Assembly: GCA_029948255.1 (NCBI GenBank)
Contig: JALIZF010001830.1
Span: 806,001-870,000, forward strand
Source: Telmatactis stephensoni
Lineage: Eukaryota; Cnidaria; Anthozoa; Actiniaria; Isophelliidae
Direction: 5' to 3'
DNA: 64,000 bases
Part shown: piece by piece, positions 11,612 through 23,615 of the stretch
Position numbering within the stretch: the stretch's first letter is position 1
Layout: each line of letters starts with the position of its first letter
Made by a program: the position numbers and the translations under genes
The notes under the pieces: generated by a model
Told to the model about the DNA's origin: nothing
Database searches by the model: none
What the model saw: the letters and a program-made list of their open reading frames with translations, nothing else

Positions 11612-11735
11612 GAAACTACTATATACGTTTTCATCGCTTAGAATTCAGTGTAAACCTCATTTCTCAGGTAGTTGACAATCTGCTTGAGTAAACATTTAAT
11701 TTTTGTATATAATTTGTATTATTGAATAAATAAAT

Positions 11736-11741
11736 AATAAC

Positions 11742-11782
<41 letters not shown>

Positions 11783-11842
11783 TTACAGTACTAATTATAA
11801 TAATAATGATTATGATAATAATGATAATAATAATAATAAGCT
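11736..11842 (+). repeat. (TAA)n microsatellite with TGA/GAT variants
   Basis: An imperfect AAT/TAA tract of about 100 bp. Confidence 0.85.
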
Positions 11843-13680
11843 AAAAAAACTGAAAAAATCGTAAACAAGTCAAAAAAGGCGTTAACAGTTAAATGTGCCA
11901 CCACATTGAGACCCCGAAGATCGAGATATCGCGAATTTGAGCTTCATTGGCTTGGAGGTCGTCGATATATTGGGGTTGTACTCAAAGAAAGTATATTTTG
12001 TAATATCATGAAAAAAAGAATTCATTTAAAACTGTTTGACAACGTGGCTTCAACACGCTGTAAAGATAACGTCAAAGAAAAAAATATGGTTTAATTAAAT
12101 TTGATTAAAGAAGAAAGAATATTCGTTGCATGAATTCACTAGAATATTCGTTGTATTTACCTGGAACACCTGCTAAACTCTGATATCACTTCTATATATT
12201 TAAGTTGCACCTCGATATAAATATGGCATCAGGTCGAGTCTTCCACTCGTATTTAGATGAAAATCTAATGGCTTATCTTAAAGTTTATTTTTGTAAAGAA
12301 AACGTATGTACCGCCGCCCGTTTTAAACGTAGTACGGATACACCCCCGGCCCTCCCCCCTCAAAAAATTGTCAACGAGAGGCCTTAAGCCATGCGTTAAT
12401 AACAAGAGCGAAAAGAAGTATGAGTAGACTCGAAGCACTCGCTTTCCGGTCTTGAGAACAAGGCCAACTCGAATGTGAATCACGTTGACTGATTCGTGTA
12501 GTTCAGTGTATGACTTGCTTTCGGTTAAACCTTTTGTCTGACAAAATGTTTTCGAAAATATGTATAACCAGTTTAAGTTTTAAATTTCATTTTATCTCTG
12601 ATTCACAGTGTAAAGATAGAGGGTGGGAGGGATGCCGAACATACACGTACACACACCTTCTCTTGAATCAAGAATCACTTGCAATACGTTTTCAGCTGCT
12701 GTTAACTGACCTGAGAAGTGATATTGGATAAAGAAGTTTAACATTAGCTGATGAAACAACAGGATGTAGTTACAGGTGCAGATTTAGCCAGCTAGAGCTG
12801 CTTAAAATAACTATTAAGCATAGTATTTTTATCACGTGTCAGGATTTCAAATTAAGATGATAAAAAAAAGAACTCGAAAAGAACGACGAAAATGCTAAAG
12901 TATAATGTTGATTTTCAAAAGTTAAAATGAATTGTGGGAGCCAAACAAAGAAAAAAGAACAAAAGGGCGGATTTTCATAAAATCATATCTTTTCATCCTT
13001 TGATTACGGTGAATTTTTTCGGCTATGAACTCCTCTAACGCCGCTCTTTGATGATAAGTACACATATGAAAATTATCAATCGACCAATTTAAAATTTAAT
13101 TCCAGATAAAAAGATGGCGTCATTTCCAGCCAAAAACGTCCAAAAACAGAAAAACATAACGAATAAATTTGAAGTTTTGTGAGATCATTAACGTTTCTGA
13201 TTTTCAATACATTTGAATCAAATGCCAACAAGTTTTAAAACCAAAGTGAAATATCACTGACCACTTCAGCCCGACGTGAAGTTTTCACCATTTGTCGAGT
13301 TTTCAGTTCATTCTAGACTTTGGAGGTATAATTAATTTCTCTCTTAGTTCAAACTGTGACTAATCAAACTAGATAACAATGAAGCAGCAGACTTGAGACT
13401 GCACATACTCTTTTGTATAAATTAAATTAAGATCTAAAGTCGAAGAGCCTGTTCAAATTTATCCGGATTGGTGTTGACGAGCTGTCTTCGTTTCGAGTGC
13501 ACGTGGCCCTAGAATGTAAGCAGCTTCAACTAAAAGCTTATACTTTAAGAGCGCTTTTGACTGAGAGGTAGAGTGGTTTTACGTAGCGCTAGCCTATTTC
13601 AGTAAAACGTATTATCTTCTTGTCCATGGAAATGCCATGGATAGTAAAATCGGAGTTAAAAGAGCGTTCTCAAATTTAGT
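11843..13680. other. Intergenic, no gene seen
   Basis: Short frames only, none with a recognisable domain or splice context. Confidence 0.45.
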
Positions 13681-13689
13681 GCCCGGATT

Positions 13690-14225
13690 AATATTGTTGA
13701 AGTACTGCTCTATTTCGAGTGGTCCTAGAATATTAACACCTTTTTACCATCAACTGAAAGCTAACAGCTATTTAATTTAATATAATTTAAGATGAATGGA
13801 ATTGTCAGCCTGAAAGAAGTTCGTAATTCGCAAATTCGGTATGATTCGAATTAATAGTGTTGAAGTACTGCCCTTATTTCGAGTGGTCCTACGATATTAA
13901 CACTACCTTTTCAATTACCATCAACTGAAAGCTAACAGCTAATAATTTGAGATGAATGGAATTGTCAGTCTGAACTGTGTTGAAGTTCTGCCATATTTCG
14001 AGTGGTCCTACAATATTAGCACCTTTTCAATTACCATCAACTCTTCGTCAACTGAAAGCTAACAGCTAATAAGATGTTAGTTCTCAAATTCAGCACCCGA
14101 ATTTTAATTGAACACTATTAAAATAGTGTTGAAGTACTGCGATGCCTTATTTCGAGTATTACCATCAACTGAAATCAAACAGCTAATAATTTGAGATGAA
14201 TGGAATTGTCAGTCTGAAAGAAGTT
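13690..14225 (+). repeat. Degenerate tandem repeat, 4 units of about 120-163 bp
   Basis: Units begin TGTTGAAGTACTGC at about 13695, 13858, 13978 and 14127. Each continues TTTCGAGTGGTCCTA, ATTAACACC, CCATCAACTGAAAGCTAACAG and GATGAATGGAATTGTCAG. A more distant relative is at about 15398-15515. Units differ by indels and substitutions, so the array is old. Confidence 0.7.
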
Positions 14226-14255
14226 AATTCAGCGACCGCGGAGCACCTTCAAAAG

Positions 14256-14274
14256 TGGGGGGGGGGGGGGGGGT
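14256..14274 (+). repeat. Poly-G run
   Basis: A run of about 17 G residues just outside the hAT-like element. Confidence 0.9.
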
Positions 14275-14278
14275 GTTG

Positions 14279-14662
14279 CAGCTGCGGATCTAGACCTTTT
14301 AAAAGGAGGGGACACCATTTTACAAAACACGGCGAGGGCGTAACCTCCTTAAACGCCCTTTTGAAGTAACATCGCAGGGCTTTAGCAAGCCAAAAAATTC
14401 TGAGAGGCAAAAACAACTTATGTCATAATTATTCTTTTTCGCGAGCAGAACGAGCGCGAAATTTGAACTAAGACGCGTCAATTTGATTAACAACTACGAT
14501 AAGGATTGGGAAAGTATATTGTCCTACACGTTTAGACAGAAGATAGAGAGAGTGAGAGAGAGAGAAAGAAAAGAAATAAGTAGGGCCCAAATGGGGGCCC
14601 AAACTCCCCAGGCCCCCCCCTCCCTTGGATCACCCCCCCTCCCTCCCTTGGATCCGCCGCTG
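14279..14662. mobile_element. hAT-like MITE, degenerate
   Basis: The ends CAGCTGCGGATCTAGA and GGATCCGCCGCTG are inverted and match the CAGGGGCGGATCC ends of the elements at 48581 and 61575. No transposase. Confidence 0.55.
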
Positions 14663-15695
14663 GGCGGCTTGTATTTGAAAATTAGGAGAGATGGGCTATT
14701 TTTTTCTTAAGATATATATTTTTACTTGCGTCTTCAGCATGTTATAACGCATGTTATATACCAATATACTACCTTCTAAATCATTTCATACCGCAATATA
14801 TTTTCGTGCCAGGCCTAAGAATTTCAATTATTACATGTGTCATCGACAATGTGTCATCAACATGATAATATTGATAACGTTGATGTTCTATCACTGATCA
14901 TTTGCAAATATGCGAGCGCGAAGCGCCAGCTAGTCTCTGGCATGAGCTAAGATATAGGTGTTCACAAAGGCTACTACTTCCTAGGGTAAATACATTGTGC
15001 GCGTCACTCCCCTATAAAGAATAGCAATGAAAGAAATGGTTGATTTGTAGCTCAGACATGGAATACAATTAGCTCCTAGGAACGCCTAGCGCGAGTCGAT
15101 CGGCAAAACTTTTACAGAAAAGTACGTTACGTACAACCTTTCTTTGGTTGACTGACTTGAGAATGACAAAGTTCATTTTTTTCATTTCATCGCTCTTTTG
15201 TATGATTATAGATGGAAGTTCAGTTTTCTTGTGACAAATTAAACGTTTGAAAACAAACAGCAAAAGTGCATGTACCGAACTCCCGCGCCCGCCATAAAAC
15301 GCTGGCGCATTTCACTTCTCTATCAAGAAACCCATGACAAGAGAAAAGGTCAATTATAACCTTTAAAGACAGTATTAGTCAAATTTTGAAACAAACATTT
15401 ATTACGAGTGGTCCTAGTGTATTAACACCTTTTTACCATCAACGTACTGAAAGCTAAAATCTGATAATTTGAGAGTTTATCAATAGAATCATCACTCGGA
15501 AAGAAGTTAGAAATAAATATACACACTCAAGGAAACACACTATATGTTATCTCAATATATGTTTAAATCTGAGAGTTTATGAGAAGTAAAGTGGTTCTGC
15601 TTACAGTCCGTAAAATACTATATTTTCATAATTTTCATAGATATTTTATTATTTGTAATTAAGAACATTTGTTTCTTGAGAATAAAGTTCTATTA
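14663..15695. other. Intergenic; contains a distant unit of the 13.7-14.2 kb repeat
   Basis: The segment at about 15398-15515 resembles the tandem units (GAGTGGTCCTAG, ATTAACACC, CCATCAAC). Otherwise nothing recognised. Confidence 0.45.
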
Positions 15696-15699
15696 TTAA

Positions 15700-16539
15700 G
15701 GTTGGTGCCTACTAATGGGAAGGTAATTTTTTTGGCCAAAAACCACATGGGTATCAAAGAACCCATCATAGGGAGCTAGAATCCAAGGAAAAAATTGGGG
15801 GTCACCGTACATATTAATGAGTTACACGCCATCAAATGTTGCAAAATCTGCCTATTCTAGAGGCCCAAAGAAAAAATCATAAATACCCCACATTTTGAAA
15901 AAATGTCAAACTTTTTTTACTAATACGTTTACAACACAATTCTCTTACTTGACAATGCCATACGAAATATGAAAAACCAGAATAACAATTTTTTTCAATG
16001 ACTTTTTACTAGTTTTAGACCTGTTTTGGTTCATGACCGCCAAATGAAAAGTCCAATTTTTGCAATCAAGTTTCAATTTTAAATTCATAAAAGTATTTTA
16101 AAATAGTAGGTTAATCTCCACTTTACAATTTACAAAAATAAAAAATAGGGGTATCCGTGCGATTTAGAAAGTTATTTGCCGATAAACGCGCGAAAACTGA
16201 TCAGAATTTGCGAAAATGATCAAAAATTCCCTAGCCCTCCCCGGAAAGTAGAGCGAATTACAATGCATTGTGGGAAATTTTCAAGATGGCGGCGAAAACA
16301 GATCGTTTCTGGTAGAAATGATAGTCAAAACAGGCGTTGTAACTCAGGTTCTATTTATCAACTGTGAATTTCATTCAAACACAGGAGAGGCTAAATGGTT
16401 TTCCTTTAATTCTGTAAGTTTATTTTTTCAAAAAGTGGTAAAAAGGCCTTGCTTTTACGATTGCTTTACCGACAAAAATTCAGTGTTTTTCAGTGCATGC
16501 GCAGAAAGCAGTGCGCGCGGACAATAGTAGGCACCAACC
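15700..16539. mobile_element. TTAA-flanked non-autonomous transposon, 840 bp
   Basis: The terminal inverted repeats GGTTGGTGCCTACTA and TAGTAGGCACCAACC are perfect. TTAA flanks both ends (15696-15699 and 16540-16543). This indicates a piggyBac or Kolobok-type element without transposase. The open frames inside (around 16176-16527) have no transposase motifs. Confidence 0.85.
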
Positions 16540-16543
16540 TTAA

Positions 16544-17455
16544 TATCATGCATTATTGGATGATCGTAGTTCTATTTTCTTCTTAGCTTTTGTCTCTAAC
16601 CGGGAAAAACAGTCTTGGACGGCAATTTGACAGCTTCAAGCAAATATATATATAACGGAAATGTGTTTGAATTCCAGCAAACATAAGTTAAGTCGGGCCA
16701 AAATAAAGTATTTGGGAAGCTGGCGGCTTTCAAGGTAAAGTTTTAGACATTATTCTGAACAATAAATTAAACAAATGGATTAACATACAACTGTTTATAC
16801 TAAGTAAACGTGCCCCTCATGTCCGATCAAAACAATTTTGGAGAAATCCGACCAATCTTCTAGCGAAAACAAACAGTACCACCGGTGGTGCGAATATCAA
16901 ATATCAAACTCGTCACAATGTTATCTTTTTAAATATTTCATTTAGCTGGATGTCAAATGAGAAAAAATATATATAAATACTTGAACTTGCGAAAATAAAC
17001 TATGCTGGACTTTGTTATCGTATTGCCAACGTTGATTGGTTGGTCGTAGTTGGTTGTAGCAGCTGAAGATGGGCTCCAATTAATTTTCCATATATATACG
17101 ACTCTTAATGAACATCTGGTTTGATTCATACGCACAAACATATACTTAAAACATCTGAATCGCTTTTTCTTACGTAAATATTGTAATCATTCTCAAATTT
17201 TCTTGGACGAAAAAATAAGACGGAAGGAACACAGGTAAGAGCAAACTAGACTTTTAACGGTCAGAAATTCAATGTTATAAATTTCTAATTGTATTTTAGT
17301 ATTATTTTCTCGTTCAGTATATAACTTGAAACTAGTTCTTAGGCAGTAGTTTTCAAATTAAGATCTAACACATAATACTGGGTTTTCCAGATAACATTTT
17401 TACTGTTCAGTTTAGTGATGTTTTGGCTTTTTGTCCTATTAATCAAAAAACCTGA
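16544..17455. other. Intergenic, no gene seen
   Basis: No coding or RNA feature recognised. Confidence 0.45.
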
Positions 17456-17457
17456 TA

Positions 17458-17548
<91 letters not shown>

Positions 17549-17761
17549 ATGAATGAATGAATGAATGAATGAATGAATGAATGAATAAATAAATAAATAG
17601 ATAAATAAATAAATAGATAAATAAATAGATAAATAAATAAATAGATAAATAAATAAATAGATAAATAAATAAATAGATAAATAAATAAATAGATAAATAA
17701 ATAGATAAATAAATAAATAAATAAATAGATAAATAAATAGATAAATAAATAAATAAATAGA

Positions 17762-17792
<31 letters not shown>

Positions 17793-17793
17793 G

Positions 17794-17824
<31 letters not shown>

Positions 17825-17862
17825 AACAGAGACAGAGACAGAGACAGAGGCAGAGAGGCAGA
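17456..17862 (+). repeat. (AAAT)n compound microsatellite with GAAT, GATA and ACAGAG blocks
   Basis: About 370 bp of AAAT units, with a GAAT block near 17551-17584 and regularly spaced GATA units. It ends in an ACAGAG tract at about 17826-17860. Confidence 0.95.
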
Positions 17863-18240
17863 TAAAAGTTTATGAAATGTTATGTATGAAGCAAGTTCAA
17901 TTCATGTCTTTTTTATATGAAACATTGAATTTTGTTGACTATATTCGAAATTGCATGCACCGTGTGAGGTTGGGTAAACAAACACGAATATAATTAAATC
18001 CTCTGCATGGTAAAAATAATTGAAATTTCAAGTTTTTTACGAGCACTGCTGTATGTAATTCATATCTTCTTTCTCGGAAGCAATATATTACAGGTGCTAG
18101 TTGCTATGATGAGGTAGCTTTTTTCCTTCAAACATTTCTCGGCCCTAACTTGTTAATTTATAGGTATAGACCTTTTCTTCTTTTACTCTTTTATTCTTTT
18201 ATTCTTTGTTTCTTATTTTTTCGAATCTCTTTATCTACAG

Positions 18241-18245
18241 ACATC
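18241..18245 (+). promoter_or_regulatory. 3' splice site and 5'UTR end of the receptor at 18246
   Basis: A 60-bp pyrimidine tract ends in ATCTACAG at 18240. Only 5 bp of UTR remain before the ATG at 18246, so the upstream in-frame ATG at 18150 lies in the intron. Confidence 0.75.
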
Positions 18246-19304
18246 ATGAATTCAACTTCAAAACCACAAGATCCTCTCGGCCGATCTCCCTTTCTTGTTG
18301 GCATGGAAACGTTTTTTGCTGTGACTATAACAATTGCTTCGTTGCTAGGCAACTCCTTGGTCATCTACGTCGTCCATAAAGATTCCCGCCTTCGTTCCAT
18401 CACAAATGTATTTATTGAAAGTTTGGCTTGGTCTGATGTCTGTATGTCGATTTTCAAAATGCCTTTCTGGGTGACATCGATCATAAATGGTAGATGGATT
18501 TTCAGCGAGGAATTGTGTCCATGGACTGCTTCGTTGTTGTTCACATTTGGTATATGTTCCATCCTTACAATGGGCTTCATCGCAGTCAATCGTTACTTCA
18601 AAGTTGTCAGGAATGCCAGCTATTCAAAGTATTTCAAAAACCGTCGTATTGCGGCTGTCTATTGCTTAGCAACGTGGGTGGTAGCCATTCTACTTGCCAC
18701 ACCTCCTCTGTATGGGTGGGGTGTCATGAAGTACCACACAAATTTCTCCTTGTGTACGCTGTTCTGGGATTTGAAACACATCTCCTACATCGTAGTGACA
18801 GTTGGCGGTGCTGTGAATGGTCCAACTATCGTCATCTTTATGTGCTACTACAAGATCTACAAAGCAGTCAAGTCAAGTACTGCAAACATCAACGCACATC
18901 ATCCAAATCCTACACACGCACAAACAACCGACGTTAAGCTGCTGAAGACCACGTTTGCTGTTGTGTGCTTCTTCCTGGCTACCTGGATGCCCGTGACTTT
19001 AGTAGTGGTGTACGAGACGGCGGGAGGAAATCCACCACGTTTAGTGTTTACGTTTGTCGTGTATTTAATGTTTACAAGTAGCTGCGGGAATCCTGTCATC
19101 TATGGAGTACTTAACCCTCAGTTTCGGCGTGCGTTCCTATACGTTTTCAAATGTCGTTCACTTTCTACAAATAACGACATTTTCTTTAATAGTTCCGCGG
19201 GAACAAATATACCGGCATCGATATTTAACGAGTGTGGAAATGAAGGCAGTTTGCAACCATTAGGTCAAGCTTTTACAAATCCGGCAGAGAATAATAACAG
19301 TTAA
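18246..19304 (+). CDS. Class A GPCR, melatonin-receptor-like orphan, 352 aa
   Basis: A complete receptor with the coding sequence in one exon. Landmarks: DPLGRS at 9-14, TM1 GN 35-36, TM2 Asp64, disulfide cysteines 91 and 170, NRY 115-117, TM4 Trp144, TM6 TWMP 246-249 (Thr in place of the usual Cys), TM7 NPVIY 282-286, then FRRAF and a short cytoplasmic tail. I chose the ATG at 18246 because a strong 3' splice site ends at 18240 and because the two close paralogs start at the equivalent Met. The segment around NRY to TM4 is almost identical to the receptors at 24973 and 30602, though this copy is on the opposite strand. Ligand and G-protein coupling are unknown. Confidence 0.92.
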   Translation: MNSTSKPQDPLGRSPFLVGMETFFAVTITIASLLGNSLVIYVVHKDSRLRSITNVFIESLAWSDVCMSIFKMPFWVTSIINGRWIFSEELCPWTASLLFTFGICSILTMGFIAVNRYFKVVRNASYSKYFKNRRIAAVYCLATWVVAILLATPPLYGWGVMKYHTNFSLCTLFWDLKHISYIVVTVGGAVNGPTIVIFMCYYKIYKAVKSSTANINAHHPNPTHAQTTDVKLLKTTFAVVCFFLATWMPVTLVVVYETAGGNPPRLVFTFVVYLMFTSSCGNPVIYGVLNPQFRRAFLYVFKCRSLSTNNDIFFNSSAGTNIPASIFNECGNEGSLQPLGQAFTNPAENNNS

Positions 19305-19844
19305 AGAACGCAGGACTGAACCAGTAGAAGGGAACAATCGTTTTTAGAGGATTTTAGAATATATTCCGAGATTTTTAGCAAATTTATGTACATAGAAGAA
19401 ACATATTACCATGATGATTGAAATTGGAGTGCTTATTTAAGGGTACAGAGGGGGTGCTGAATCTATTGTTAGAAAATACCACCCTGCAAGAACTTGATCA
19501 AGGATTAATTTAAGAGTAAAACAGCCACATGTAGCAGAACATTCAAACAGTACGCCTTTAATTTTGTAACATTATCATCGTTCAGTCATCAAAGTCATAA
19601 GTTGGTGTTAAACAGTAAATATAACCTCTATTGGGCGGCCAACTTCTATAAGCGGTCACTGCCCGTTCTTCCAGCCGGGCTGGTCGCTTTAAAATAGGTT
19701 TTGCACCGTATTTCACAAATTTAGAATTGTAAAGTGTTGATCAAATATAATTTTGGTTTAGAAATGAAAACATGCAAGCAGAAATTTGTATGGCCGTCGT
19801 TTTTGGAAACCAAAGAGTATGTCATACACTTAATCAGGGTAGGC
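19305..19844. other. Intergenic 3' flank of receptor
   Basis: It contains a common repeat-like stretch at about 19625-19700 (GGGCGGCCAACTTC, AAGCGGTCACTG). No gene is seen. Confidence 0.45.
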
Positions 19845-20318
19845 CTTCTCCAGGACCATAAGTTGCCTTAAAATGCATTCGGAAATACTCAATGTAGTCT
19901 GAAGTAGCCTTAGGTTAATTTCCGTTAATAGTCCAGTTTCCAGTTACCAGAGACCGCTGGACTTCCTGACAAAAGGCGCATTTATACAGGGTTAGCCTCC
20001 TTTTCAAGCAAGACCCATGGGAGTAAATTCGATTTTTCTGTTGTTCTTAACAAAACAAAAATTGAGTTTACTCCCATGGGTCTTGTTTGAAAAGGAGGCT
20101 AACCCTGTATAAATCCGCCTTTTGTCAGGAAGTTCAGCGGTCTCCAGTAATTGGAAACTGGACTATTCAACTCTTTTAATAAGTTGTCTTAAAACGCCTA
20201 AAAACGCCTTAAAAAATTACACAAATTTCTCCGCATTTTCTTAAAACGCCTTAGAACGCCTTAAATTGCATTAAGTTGCAGTAAAAAACGGTGACTTAAA
20301 GACCCGGAATAGGCCTCA
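19845..20318. repeat. Second copy of the TTAAAACGCCT repeat, interrupted by a MITE
   Basis: It matches the 6275-6540 repeat on both sides of the MITE at 19929-20165. The sequence GTTAA | TTCAACTC is continuous in the uninterrupted copy. Confidence 0.75.
19929..20165. mobile_element. Palindromic MITE nested in a dispersed repeat
   Basis: The ends TAGTCCAGTTTCCAGTTACC and its complement ATTGGAAACTGGACTA bound arms of about 105 bp that also include GGGTTAGCCTCCTTTTC and CCCATGGGAGTAAA. A loop of ~25 bp separates the arms. No coding. Confidence 0.85.
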
Positions 20319-22002
20319 AGGTTGATTTTAATTCAACTAACCAAATGAAATCAATAAAGAATCAACAAAGAGGACGCACTTGTCTGGTTTTAATAAACAT
20401 TTGTAAAATGTGGACAAATAAGAGCGGAAACTGCATTGTGCTTGTCACAGAATCCGCAGTAGGTCATAACTTTATTAAATTAAACAAAGCATCTGATGTC
20501 CTTGTTTGAAATAACCTTTATCTTATCATACCTTTATTTAGAATAGATTTTCAAGGATAATGAGTTCAAGTCAAATAATTATAACAAATAAAAATGGTTG
20601 TTTGTGAGAAAAAACGAGACAGGTGGAAGACGTCCAGAGATGTCCCGGATGAGCCCGCATATGAATAAAATGTTTTCAAATGCAGAAAAAAGAGAAAAAC
20701 ATTGTACTGCGAGCCTTAGGCCATATTATATTCATTCATTGATAAAGCTCTAACCAGCGGAACGTCTGAATAAACTAGCTTAATTATCTTGTGCTTGAAG
20801 AAGGTTGCGATCCAATTCCTATATATATTATTTCAAGCACGGCAGCGAAAACATTTCCTTCAAGGAAAAAAACACGTGCTTTTTTTGGTTTTGCTATGAT
20901 GAGGTGTCATTTTTGTATTACACAATATGTTAGGATGCGGTAATACGAAAAAAAGCGTGCAATTATTCAGTCGCGCAATATTCAGTGTTGCGTTGCAAAT
21001 ATTTTGTTTAATTGCTCGTATTAGAGTGGAGTGACCGTACCAGTGCCGTGTTGTCTATAAAAACATTTGAAATTCCAGCCGTAACCGTGCTGTGATCGTG
21101 CGGTGCAGTTTTCACAGCCATACGAAATCTACTTTAGCCTGCACTCCGCGCGCAATAATTTTCTTCGCTGCATTAATTATTAGAAACCCTTTCTACACTT
21201 ACAACAAAGAAAATTTGTAGTAATCGCGCAATCTTAGCTGATAAATGAAAACCTCTAAATGAATATATTATCAGGTGAATTTTAACAAACGCTATAAAAA
21301 AGTAATATTTAGTTGGCAATGGCGCTGGTGTCGCAAAACTGTCTTTCATATTGTCACCTTTAGTCTAAAATCCAAAAACTGAATTCGAAGATCCTAAAAG
21401 CAGGTGTACACAAATTAATTTATCTTGTAGGGGACCTTAGGTCCTATTGTAAATTTACCTGCCTTTGGGCGAATTCATTAAATAAATTAAATTAATTTAT
21501 TAATTCCAGCCGCCGCGACGAGGAACGAAAACTGATTAAAGTGCAGTTTTTTTATCTAGCACAATCAAATATGAACTGTAAAATCTATTTCAAATATGAA
21601 CTGTAAAATCTATTTCAAATATGAACTGTAAAATCTATTTTCTCATCTTTGGAGACGCCGGGCTTCAAGGGATAGGAGGGATAGGAAGGGAATTGAATTT
21701 TCTCCTTTAATTTATTCAAATGTTCTTTCTAGTTCTCGAGTTTTAGCTTATTATATTACTATTCTGGAGATGTAAAGAACATTAAAATAGCCGATAATTA
21801 TAATTTCGCTATTTCACTGCATGGTTTTTTGTTTGTTTGTTTTTTGTTTTTTTGTTTTTTTGTTTGTTTACTAATTCAATTTTTACTTCAATTCATAACT
21901 GGAATTCAACGTTTATTTTCATTTAATCAATTACTCATTTACATTTTTTTTCTGTAATTTGAGCAATTGACTCGTGGCTTCATTAGCTAAAACAAAGAAA
22001 AC
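20319..22002. other. Intergenic; one copy of the CCGTGACCGTG repeat and a triplicated 22-bp unit
   Basis: At about 21022-21140 lies a copy of the repeat also found at 29617-29771 and 30397-30476 (GTGCCGTG, CTATAAAAACATT, AAATCTACT). At 21568-21640 the unit TCAAATATGAACTGTAAAAT is present three times. No gene seen. Confidence 0.55.
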
Positions 22003-22301
22003 AAAGAGACCATAATAATAAGAGAGCAATACTGGTATTGATGTCTAATCTGAGCAATGTGCTTGGCGCTTTAGTTTATTTTTTGATTAACAGGAAGTTG
22101 ATGACATCGCGCGCAAACAACGAAATTTGATTGCCGAAGGAGAAACGGTTCGTATCCATGCGCGCGTTAAAGTCTAATTCCATTGTTTGAGAGCCTTGGG
22201 CGTGATAGGGCGTCGGCTTCCTGTTACTAAAAATAACTTGAAGTGCCAAGCACATTACGCATCAATCCACGAGTTTCGCTCTCTTAGTATTATAGTCTCT
22301 T
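22003..22301. mobile_element. Foldback MITE, diverged copy (AAGAGACCATAATA family)
   Basis: The ends AAGAGACCATAATAATAAGA and AGTATTATAGTCTCTT are inverted. The interior is mirrored but with many differences. Same family as 23141-23416. Confidence 0.7.
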
Positions 22302-22317
22302 GCCAAAAAACAATACC

Positions 22318-22575
22318 TAAGAGAGGCTTCAAATTTACCATGTTCCAAACACAGAACTTTGGCTAAATTATAATTAAGGAAAGCTTTTATGAATCAGATA
22401 TTAAAACAGAACAGAATTATATATACAACAGAAAAAAAATGCGCAAACTTTTGATGTTATACAAATCTATATGATATAATTCATAAGTGGACGGTTTAAA
22501 TAATATCACAATTAACACCTTTCTTCGTTGTTTGCTGGTCTACTTCTTACTCGGATGACTACTTAAAAAGAACAC
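22318..22575. repeat. Duplicated ~250-bp segment, partner at about 36190-36450
   Basis: Shared words in order: AGAGGCTTC/AGACGCTTCC, CCATGTTCC, CACAGAACTT, GAATCAGATATT, TTTAAATAATATCACAATT, ACACCTTTCTTCGTTG-like, CTACTTCTTACTC and ACTACTTAAA. The function is unknown; probably a dispersed repeat. Confidence 0.55.
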
Positions 22576-22703
22576 TAGATGCTATTTTCTTTATACCAAA
22601 ATCTCGATACTTAAAGTGCCCCTGGCTCATGATTTGAACAGTTCAGTAACGATTGTACTCCATGTAAACAGTTGAATGCTGTAATATTTCTTCATTTGAG
22701 CTC

Positions 22704-22845
22704 TATAGACCCCTTTGCAGGCCAGCAGTCAGAATGCAGCTCAATCTGGGGGACAAAACAATGATTCTAGTTCTAAAGAGAGCAAAAAGTCTTTTGTTTT
22801 GTCCCCAGATTGAGCTGCATTCTGACGTGCTGCAAGGGGTCTATA
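22704..22845. mobile_element. Short palindromic MITE, 142 bp
   Basis: TATAGACCCCTTTGCAG at the left and CTGCAAGGGGTCTATA at the right. The inner arms GAATGCAGCTCAATCTGG and its complement are near-perfect. The TA at each edge suggests a TA target. Confidence 0.85.
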
Positions 22846-23140
22846 CTCGTGAGTTATCAAGGATTTATGGTAATTAGATGACGTCTACCCAAGATTTTTG
22901 TTTTACGCTTTAGAAGTGCGCTTGATACTGTTATCCAAGAAAACACTCAAAAAATCCTTTCTATACAAACAAAATAAAACAATTATTGGTTAAAAAGATG
23001 TTTCACTTACACCAAAGCCCTTTTTGTATATTAAATGATTCCCTAGTAGACGTCATCTAATTATCATATGGCAAGGTTAAACAGGCGTAACTCAGCGCCA
23101 TTCTCAAACCAAGAAATGTTGTTGCAGTCATATACCCACC

Positions 23141-23416
23141 AAGAGACCATAATACTAAGAGAGCGAAGCTCAGTATTGATGTCTGTGCCATGTTCGTGGC
23201 GGCTAAGGCTATTTTTAGTAACTTCGCCATCGCGCGCGCAAGTCCCTCAACCAATAGAATTTGATTTTTGACGTGCGCGCGGACGGGACCGTTTGAATTC
23301 TATTGTTTAAGAGCCTTGCGCGCGCGATGGCGAAGTTACTAAAAATAGCCTTAGCTGCCACGAACATGGCACAAACATCAATACTGAGCTTCGCTCTCTT
23401 AGTATTATGGTCTCTT
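23141..23416. mobile_element. Foldback MITE, near-perfect arms of about 105 bp
   Basis: The ends are AAGAGACCATAATACTAAGA and its complement. The arms include GTTACTAAAAATAGCC and GCGCGCGATGGCGAAG with their complements. The short open frames on both strands are products of this palindrome. Confidence 0.9.
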
Positions 23417-23615
23417 GACCCACGTAGTTGTGGATACTGTTAATTGGAAGCAAGGGGGTAACGGGCACTTGAAGTGATACTATCCCCACTCTCTCTAAAA
23501 GAAAAGAAATAACCCCTCAAAAACATGAACAGTTTACAGCGATCCTGATACTGTCCATTTTTGGACTTTGACTTTTATGTTTGTATCAATGCTTGCTGTT
23601 GCAGTGGTTCCAAAA

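Noticed and set aside
11211..11691. Lys/Thr/Asn-rich and Phe/Cys/Leu-rich frames of 80-150 codons
   Set aside because: Products of the AAAAC and CAT microsatellites.
18150..18245. Upstream in-frame ATG giving a 384-aa receptor with a signal-like N-terminus
   Set aside because: The extra 32 residues are a polypyrimidine tract ending in a strong 3' splice site; paralogs start at the later Met.
23057..23489. Short frames on both strands with similar peptides
   Set aside because: Mirror-image products of the foldback MITE at 23141-23416.
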